DNA of 10,688 nt. It comes from DATLFA01 sp039934635 (GTDB lineage Bacteria > Actinomycetota > Acidimicrobiia > Acidimicrobiales > WLNW01). The DNA lies in assembly GCA_039934635.1 (NCBI GenBank), contig JBDTLT010000195.1, positions 1 to 10,688 of the forward strand, written 5' to 3'. The notes below the pieces were generated by a model. That model made no database searches, was not told where the DNA came from, and was given only the letters and a program-made list of their open reading frames with translations. Shown one piece after another: positions 6,312 through 10,688 of this stretch (within the stretch, counting starts at the first letter, position 1; every line of letters begins with the position of its first letter). A program made the position numbers and the translations under genes.

Positions 6312-7066
6312 GTGACGTGATGCTCGACGAGATCTGTTGTGTCGCGATGGCCGAGGCTTTCCGCGGCGACGGCGAGATCTTGTGCAATCCCATCGGCACC
6401 GTTCCGATCATCGGCGGGCGACTCGCCCGCGCCACGTTCGAACCAGACTTGATGATGACCGACACGGTCGCGGCGCTGATCGCCAACACCATTCCGGTCG
6501 GCGTGGCTCCGGGCGAAAAGGTCGTCGAGTTCTATTCGCCGTATCGCACGATCTTCGACATCGTGTGGTCGGGCAAGCGCCACGTTGTCATGGGCGCCAG
6601 TCAGGTCGACATGTGGGGCAATCAGAACCTCGCGGCCATCGGCGATTGGCGTAAGCCCAAGGCGCAGTTGCTCGGTTTGCGCGGCGCTCCCGGCAACGCC
6701 ATCAACCACACGATGAGCTACTGGATACCGAACCATTCCAAGCAGGTGTTCGTCGACAAGGTCGATGTCGTGTCGGCGCCCGGTTACGACCGCATGCGGG
6801 CATTGGGTCCGCTGGCATCGCGTTGGCACGAGATCCGCCGTGTCGTGTCCAACCTCGGCGTATTCGACTTCAACACGCCCGACAACCGCATGCGCCTGGT
6901 GTCGGTGCACCCCGGCGTCACTGTCGATCAGGTTGTCGACAGCACCACGTTCGAATTGGTGATCGACGGCACGATCCCCGAGACGCGCCAGCCGACGGCC
7001 GACGAATTGCGGATGATTCGCGAGGTCATCGACCCCAAGGCAACCCGCAAAGCAGAATTCAAGTGA
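6308..7066 (+). CDS. ipdB: IpdB, beta subunit of the steroid ring C-opening CoA hydrolase
   Basis: This is the partner of IpdA, 252 residues, in the cytoplasm. Its ATG overlaps the ipdA stop as ATGA, which fits equal production of the two subunits by coupled translation. Conserved features of the IpdB/CoA-transferase beta fold are EAFRGDGEILCNPIGTVPII at 17-36, LMMTD at 48-52, GASQVDMWGNQN at 96-107, and GAPGNAINHTMSYWIPNH at 126-143. The Gly/Asn-rich loop at 126-134 is typical of this subgroup. In ordinary CoA transferases the beta subunit carries a catalytic Glu in an E-x-G-hydrophobic-hydrophobic-G motif. No such motif is evident here, in keeping with the hydrolase role of IpdAB. The residues around 96-143 most likely line the substrate pocket, by inference. 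The gene is intact and its stop overlaps the GTG of ipdC. Confidence 0.93.
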   Translation: MSDVMLDEICCVAMAEAFRGDGEILCNPIGTVPIIGGRLARATFEPDLMMTDTVAALIANTIPVGVAPGEKVVEFYSPYRTIFDIVWSGKRHVVMGASQVDMWGNQNLAAIGDWRKPKAQLLGLRGAPGNAINHTMSYWIPNHSKQVFVDKVDVVSAPGYDRMRALGPLASRWHEIRRVVSNLGVFDFNTPDNRMRLVSVHPGVTVDQVVDSTTFELVIDGTIPETRQPTADELRMIREVIDPKATRKAEFK

Positions 7067-8139
7067 GCTCCACTTCTCCGGTAGACCCCCGCCTGCAAAC
7101 CAGGGCGACCAAGCTGTTCGGGTGTCGCTATCCCATCGTGCAGACGGGCATGGGGTGGGTGGCCAACTCCAGGTTGACCGCGGCGACGTCGTCGGCCGGT
7201 GGTCTGGGCATCCTTGCGTCGGCACCGATGACGTTCGAACAAATGGTGCAAGCCATCGACGAGATCCGTTCGGCCACTGACGCGCCGTTCGGCGTCAACA
7301 TGCGCACCGATGCGCTCGACATCGACAAGCGCGTCGACTACGTCATCAAGACCAAGGTGCCGGTCGCTTCGTTCGCGCAGGCCCCCGGCGAGAAGATCGT
7401 CAAGAAACTCAAAGACGCCGGCATCGTCGTGATGCCGACCATCGGGGCTCGCCGTCACGCCGAAAAGGTGGCGGCGTGGGGCGTCGACGCAGTGATCGCG
7501 CAAGGCCAAGAGGGCGGCGGGCACACTGGTTTCGTGCCGACGACGATCCTGGTCCCCCAGGTGCTCGACGCGGTCGACATCCCTGTGCTCACGGCCGGCG
7601 GCATCTTCGACGGCCGTGGTCTCGCCGGACAACTCGCGGTGGGGGCGTCGGGTGTCGCGATGGGTACACGGTTCTTGATGACCAAGGACAGCTGGGTCGC
7701 GGACGTAGCGAAAGAGCGGTACCTGCAAGCGAGCGTCACCGACACTGTCGTCACTCGCGCCATCGACGGCGCACCACAGCGCGTCATCCGTACGCCGTTG
7801 ATCGACCGGCTCGAAAAGGCCAAGTTCCTCGCGCTGCCCAAGGCCGCGGCCAACGCGCTGCGATTCCGCAAGATGACCGGTACGTCGTTCGCCTCCTTGC
7901 TCAAGGAAGGTTTGGCGATGAAGAAGGCACAAGACCTTTCGTGGGCGCAGATGGCGATGGCGGCCAACGCACCGATGATGACCAAGGCCGCAATCGTCGA
8001 CGGTCATCTCGAAGTCGGTATCTTGCCGACGGGTCAGGGTGTGGGTGCGATCGACGATCTGCCGACGTGTCAAGAGCTCATCGACCGCATCGTCGCGCAG
8101 GCGATCGAGCAATTCGACCGTCTCTGCGGGCCGAAGTGA
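7063..8139 (+). CDS. ipdC: IpdC, FMN-dependent oxidoreductase of steroid ring C/D breakdown
   Basis: This 358-residue protein is a TIM-barrel flavin enzyme of the nitronate monooxygenase-like/2-nitropropane dioxygenase superfamily. Its place directly after ipdAB and its length match IpdC (Rv3553), the NADH-linked flavin reductase needed before ring C is opened. FMN-barrel motifs in order are PIVQTGMGW at 24-32, SAGGLGIL at 44-51, FGVNM at 76-80, MPTIGARRHAEKV at 124-136, AQGQEGGGHTG at 146-156 with His154, TAGGIFDGRG at 177-186, and GVAMGTRFL at 197-205 for phosphate binding. The C-terminal 150 residues form the helical region usual in this group. The start is GTG at 7063, overlapping the ipdB stop as GTGA; no other start fits the family length as well. 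There is no ribosome site, so coupled translation is likely. Other members of this superfamily act on nitronates, but the context argues strongly for IpdC. Confidence 0.9.
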   Translation: MSSTSPVDPRLQTRATKLFGCRYPIVQTGMGWVANSRLTAATSSAGGLGILASAPMTFEQMVQAIDEIRSATDAPFGVNMRTDALDIDKRVDYVIKTKVPVASFAQAPGEKIVKKLKDAGIVVMPTIGARRHAEKVAAWGVDAVIAQGQEGGGHTGFVPTTILVPQVLDAVDIPVLTAGGIFDGRGLAGQLAVGASGVAMGTRFLMTKDSWVADVAKERYLQASVTDTVVTRAIDGAPQRVIRTPLIDRLEKAKFLALPKAAANALRFRKMTGTSFASLLKEGLAMKKAQDLSWAQMAMAANAPMMTKAAIVDGHLEVGILPTGQGVGAIDDLPTCQELIDRIVAQAIEQFDRLCGPK

Positions 8140-8146
8140 GCGAATC

Positions 8147-9325
8147 GTGGACCTGACGTTCACCGACGCAGAAGAAGCATTTCGCCACGAGGCGCGCACG
8201 TGGCTCAAGGCCAACGTTCCCAAGAGCCGGTTGAAGTCCTTCGACACTCCCGACGGTTTCGAGCAACACCGCGAGTGGGAGAAGCAACTGTTCGCCGGTG
8301 GCTGGGCCGTGGTGACGTGGCCCAAGGTGTACGGAGGTCGCGACTGCTCGCTCATCGAGTGGTTGATCTGGGAAGAGGAGTACTACGCCGCCAACGGACC
8401 CTTCCGGGTTTCGGCCAACGGCGTGACGCTGCTCGGCCCGACGTTGTTCGAGTTCGGCACGCAGGAACAAAAAGATCGCTTCTTGCCGAAGATGGCGAGC
8501 GGTGAGGAGATCTGGGCGCAGGGTTGGTCCGAGCCCAATGCCGGCAGCGATCTCGCGGGCATCAAGACCAAGGCCATCCGCGACGGTGAGTACTTCGTCG
8601 TCAACGGACAAAAGACGTGGACAACACGCGGCGCTTTCGCCGACTGGTTGTTCTGCATCTTTCGCACCGACCCCGAGGCCGAACGTCATCGCGGGCTCAC
8701 GTACTTCCTGTTGCCCGTCGATACGCCGGGGGTGACACGCCGCGCGGTCGGCCGCCTCGACGGCGAACCCGGCTTCAGCGAAGTCTTCTTCGAAGACGCT
8801 CGCGTGCACGAGTCGGCGATCCTCGGCGGTGAAGCCAAGGGTTGGAACGTCGCCATGGCGACCGCATCGAGCGAGCGTGGACTCAACTTGCGCAGCCCTG
8901 GCCGCTTCGCGGCGCCTGCGCAGCGCGTCGTCGATCTCTATCAACGACTTTCGGCGTCGCGTGACGAGACGGCCGGCGATCTCCACCCGTCGTTGCGGGG
9001 CCAGGTCGCTCGCAACTGGATGCACGCGCAGGCCTACCGCTGGTACACGTACTACACCGCGGCGCGCTTGATGGGTGGCGGTCAGATGGGACCCGAAGCG
9101 AGCTTGATGAAGATCTTCTGGAGCGAGCTCGATGTCGAGATCCACGCGACCGCGCTGCGGTTGTTGGGCGCGCAGGGCGAGTTGATGGGCGATGCGCCCG
9201 ACGCGGTCGACGGCGGCGAGTGGCTCGACGGGTACAACTTCGCGTTGGCCGGCCCGATCTATGCCGGTACCAATGAGATTCAGCGCAACATCATCGCCGA
9301 GCGTGTGCTCGGCCTGCCGCGGTGA
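8147..9325 (+). CDS. Acyl-CoA dehydrogenase, large subunit of a probable FadE heterotetramer
   Basis: This is an FAD-dependent acyl-CoA dehydrogenase of 392 residues. The GTG at 8147 is seven bases past the ipdC stop and gives the normal N-terminus VDLTFTDAEEAFRHEARTWL. Family motifs are WPKVYGG at 58-64, QGWSEPNAGSDLA at 125-137, NGQKTWTT at 153-160, and YAGTNEIQRNIIAERVLGL at 372-390. The Glu that acts as base in many family members (YEGT) is Ala373 here. Glu243 in ASSERG occupies the alternative helix-G position used by isovaleryl-CoA dehydrogenase and by steroid-type FadE proteins. The usual Arg-x-x-Phe-Gly FAD motif is missing and is found instead in the next gene. This is the hallmark of the alpha2beta2 dehydrogenases of steroid catabolism (for example FadE28-FadE29, FadE26-FadE27). 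It probably desaturates a CoA-linked ring C/D or side-chain fragment. Which FadE it matches cannot be settled without alignment. Confidence 0.9.
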   Translation: MDLTFTDAEEAFRHEARTWLKANVPKSRLKSFDTPDGFEQHREWEKQLFAGGWAVVTWPKVYGGRDCSLIEWLIWEEEYYAANGPFRVSANGVTLLGPTLFEFGTQEQKDRFLPKMASGEEIWAQGWSEPNAGSDLAGIKTKAIRDGEYFVVNGQKTWTTRGAFADWLFCIFRTDPEAERHRGLTYFLLPVDTPGVTRRAVGRLDGEPGFSEVFFEDARVHESAILGGEAKGWNVAMATASSERGLNLRSPGRFAAPAQRVVDLYQRLSASRDETAGDLHPSLRGQVARNWMHAQAYRWYTYYTAARLMGGGQMGPEASLMKIFWSELDVEIHATALRLLGAQGELMGDAPDAVDGGEWLDGYNFALAGPIYAGTNEIQRNIIAERVLGLPR

Positions 9326-9336
9326 GGTGACTGATC

Positions 9337-10347
9337 ATGCAGTTCGCATTCACCGAAGACCAGTTGTTGTTCCGTGACGCCGTCCGCGATTTCTTGGCCA
9401 ACGAGTGCAAGCCCGAGGCCGTGCGCGCCGCGTGGGAGAACGACATCGGTCGTATCCCCGGCATGTGGCAACAGCTCAGCGAGATGGGTGTCATCGGACT
9501 ACTCGCGCCCGAGGCGGCGGGCGGGTTCGGTATGTCCGAGATCGATTTGGTCGGTCTGCTCGAAGCGACCGGTCGCGCGGCATTGCCCGAGCCCATCGTC
9601 GAGCACGCGGCGGTCGCTATCCCGCTGTTGCGCGATCACCATGCACACGCCGACGAATGGTTGGCCCGTGCCGCATCGGGCGAAGCGCTGGTCGGTGTCG
9701 GGCTCGCGCGCTCACCGTATGTGGCGTATGCCGATCAAGCCGATGCATTGCTGCTGGCGCATGGCGACGACATCTATCTCGTGCCCCGTTCCGAAGTCAC
9801 GCTCACCGCGCAGCGCGCGGTCGACTTCTCGCGCCGGCTGTCTTCGGTGCAGTGGACCACCGGCGCCGGGGTGCGCATTGCCAAGGGCGACGAAGGTCGC
9901 CAAGCGCAAGCCGACGCGTTCAATCGCGGGGCGCTCGGTGCCGCCGCGCAATTGATCGGCCTCGCGCAACACATGGTTGATGTCACCGTCGACTATGTCG
10001 GCCAACGCGAGCAGTTCGGCAAGGTCGTCGGCAGCTTCCAAGCTGTCAAGCATCACATGTCCAACGCGTTACTCGCAGTCGAGTTCGCGCGGCCGATGGT
10101 TTACGTCGCGGCATATGCCGTGGCCAACGCCACTCCCCACCGCGACCGCGAAGTGTCGGCGGCCAAAGCGATGGCGTCCGACGCGGCCGATCGCGTGTGT
10201 CGCCTCGCGCTGCAATGCCACGGCGCCATCGGCTACACGTTCGAGTACGACTTGCATCTGTGGATGAAGCGGGCGTGGGCATTGTCGGCCGCGTGGGGCG
10301 ACGCGCCATTCCACCAAGACCGCGTCGCCGCCGCGTTGGGTCTCTAG
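9337..10347 (+). CDS. Acyl-CoA dehydrogenase, small subunit of a probable FadE heterotetramer
   Basis: At 336 residues this is shorter than a normal acyl-CoA dehydrogenase, matching the small partner subunits of steroid FadE pairs (FadE28 is similar in size). The ATG at 9337 has a Shine-Dalgarno sequence, GAGGTGA, eight bases upstream and lies 11 bases after the large-subunit gene. The N-terminal helical domain starts FTEDQLLFRDAVRDFL. The middle beta domain (about 115-185) is poorly conserved. The C-terminal part has QREQFG at 223-228 (FAD contact), GSFQAVKHHM at 232-241, and QCHGAIGYTFEYDLHLWMKR at 293-312. At the helix-G position where the large subunit has Glu243 this protein has NRGALG, so it lacks a base there, and it ends before the YEGT position. 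It should supply half of each FAD site while the large subunit supplies the catalytic Glu. It is the last gene of the ipdA operon seen here. Confidence 0.88.
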   Translation: MQFAFTEDQLLFRDAVRDFLANECKPEAVRAAWENDIGRIPGMWQQLSEMGVIGLLAPEAAGGFGMSEIDLVGLLEATGRAALPEPIVEHAAVAIPLLRDHHAHADEWLARAASGEALVGVGLARSPYVAYADQADALLLAHGDDIYLVPRSEVTLTAQRAVDFSRRLSSVQWTTGAGVRIAKGDEGRQAQADAFNRGALGAAAQLIGLAQHMVDVTVDYVGQREQFGKVVGSFQAVKHHMSNALLAVEFARPMVYVAAYAVANATPHRDREVSAAKAMASDAADRVCRLALQCHGAIGYTFEYDLHLWMKRAWALSAAWGDAPFHQDRVAAALGL

Positions 10348-10368
10348 GGGTCTACGGGTCTCTAGGGG
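10338..10368 (+). repeat. 13-bp direct repeat spanning the end of the small dehydrogenase gene
   Basis: GGGTCTCTAGGGG occurs at 10338-10350 and again at 10356-10368, offset 18 bases. The first copy contains the stop codon of the dehydrogenase gene; the second fills the 29-base gap before the convergent small gene. It looks like a small tandem duplication. No stem followed by a T-run is present, so I do not call a terminator. Confidence 0.7.
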
Positions 10369-10376
10369 ATCTGCGC

Positions 10377-10559
10377 CTAGCGGCGCCAGTGTGAGAGCTG
10401 GTTGGTCGCTTGTGTGAATTGCATCGCTGACGCGCGACCGTCGGTCGCGAGGTGGGTGCCGCGCCGTGCCTCACAACTATCGCACGTGAGGGCATAGCGC
10501 CCGAGACGGCCGGCGCGTTCGTGGGCGTGGGATGCGGCGCAAAGTCGACAGATCTGCAT
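10377..10559 (-). CDS. Small zinc-ribbon-like protein, 60 aa
   Basis: The start ATG at 10559-10557 has a ribosome site, AAGGA, about seven bases upstream. The 60-residue product has two CxxC knuckles, Cys4-Cys7 in CRLC and Cys26-Cys29 in CDSC, separated by 18 residues that include His11 and His13. This is the spacing of a small zinc ribbon, so it probably binds one zinc. The C-terminal half (about 35-60) is polar, ends in HWRR, and has no membrane segment. The function is unknown; nucleic-acid or protein binding is usual for such ribbons, but nothing proves it. An overlapping longer reading (10612 to 10352 in another frame) has no ribosome site or motif and is not preferred. The gene converges with the dehydrogenase operon and diverges from the gene at 10680. 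Confidence 0.65.
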   Translation of the reverse strand: MQICRLCAASHAHERAGRLGRYALTCDSCEARRGTHLATDGRASAMQFTQATNQLSHWRR

Positions 10560-10634
10560 CTTGGTTCCTTCGGCATCGGAGGGATCCTGTCTGAATACGT
10601 CGTTTGGACCATTGCGGTTCTCGAGGTGTTCGCT
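10560..10634. other. Upstream region of the small zinc-ribbon gene
   Basis: This short stretch lies between the zinc-ribbon start and the dyad. Apart from the AAGGA ribosome site (minus strand, around 10567-10571) I see no convincing -10 or -35 box for the leftward gene and no other structure. Confidence 0.4.
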
Positions 10635-10679
10635 CGACCACTTTCCGTGACTGTCAGTGGTCGTCTTTACAATTGGGGT
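10635..10679 (+). promoter_or_regulatory. Promoter with TACAAT -10 box and operator-like 8-bp inverted repeat
   Basis: CGACCACT at 10635-10642 and AGTGGTCG at 10656-10663 form a perfect 8-bp inverted repeat around a 13-base spacer, with arm centres 21 bases (two helical turns) apart. Five bases further on is TACAAT (10668-10673), a near-consensus -10 box, exactly six bases before an ATG at 10680. The dyad covers the expected -35 position, where no TTGACA-like box is clear. A dimeric repressor or activator at this dyad would control transcription, by inference. A second, shifted dyad, TGAC-T-GTCA, lies at 10648-10656. Confidence 0.6.
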
Positions 10680-10688
10680 ATGTCGTTG
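10680..10688 (+). CDS. First codons of a rightward gene, cut by the window edge
   Basis: ATG-TCG-TTG (Met-Ser-Leu) begins here and runs off the right edge. The only support is the well-formed promoter just upstream, whose -10 box places the transcription start at or beside the A of this ATG, and the lack of any ribosome site (TGGGGT precedes it). The product cannot be predicted. Confidence 0.4.

Noticed and set aside
6928..8355. Long minus-strand open frame (475 codons) opposite ipdC
   Set aside because: It is antisense to a well-supported flavin enzyme, has no family motif or ribosome site, and is rich in Arg, His and Asp, as expected for an antisense frame in GC-rich coding DNA.
8078..9145. 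Minus-strand open frame (355 codons) opposite the large acyl-CoA dehydrogenase
   Set aside because: No motif or start signal is present, and the plus-strand gene is unambiguous.
1..10688. CRISPR array, tRNA, insertion sequence or defence system
   Set aside because: No array of spaced repeats, tRNA-like cloverleaf, transposase motif or defence-gene motif was seen in any part of the window.

Overview
This is a GC-rich, densely packed stretch of about 10.7 kb. It looks like part of a chromosome from an actinobacterium. The evidence is strong G/C third-position codon bias, several GTG starts, starts that lack a Shine-Dalgarno sequence but have a TANNNT box just upstream, and steroid-catabolism proteins of the Mycobacterium/Rhodococcus type. 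An Acidimicrobiia-like lineage is possible, but that is a guess. No RNA gene, insertion sequence, phage gene or CRISPR array was seen.

The core is a rightward operon at 5451-10347: ipdA, ipdB, ipdC, then a large and a small acyl-CoA dehydrogenase-type subunit. The first three genes overlap by four bases and the rest are 7-11 bases apart. IpdA and IpdB together form the CoA-transferase-like hydrolase that opens the last steroid ring (ring C). IpdC is the flavin oxidoreductase that acts just before ring opening. The dehydrogenase pair looks like an actinobacterial alpha2beta2 heterotetramer: only the large subunit carries a plausible catalytic Glu, and only the small one carries the Arg-x-x-Phe-Gly FAD motif. 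The truncated SDR at the left edge (1-185) has an IpdF-like C-terminus, which fits the same pathway.

A leftward operon (5327 down to 2291) diverges from ipdA: an SDR dehydrogenase, a metallo-beta-lactamase-fold hydrolase resembling LACTB2, and a membrane protein with N-terminal helical repeats and a C-terminal OmpA-like peptidoglycan-binding domain. The 123-base gap between the two operons holds several palindromes and two candidate -10 boxes. The link between the envelope protein and steroid breakdown is unknown.

Further left lie a rightward secreted lipoprotein esterase of the PHB-depolymerase/LpqC type (1348-2286) and a leftward pair: a second SDR (433-1263) and a 73-residue basic protein (201-422) of unknown function. 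The gap between the esterase and the SDR has a 10-bp direct repeat 32 bp apart and a TANNNT box exactly six bases before the SDR start.

At the right edge are a small leftward CxxC/CxxC protein (10377-10559) and the promoter and first codons of a rightward gene at 10680. That promoter has a perfect 8-bp inverted repeat upstream of TACAAT and looks leaderless.

The most interesting points are the repeat-bearing OmpA-like protein, the operator-like dyad at the right edge, and the set of apparently leaderless operon starts. The steroid module itself is a recognised system. No clearly new multi-gene system was found.
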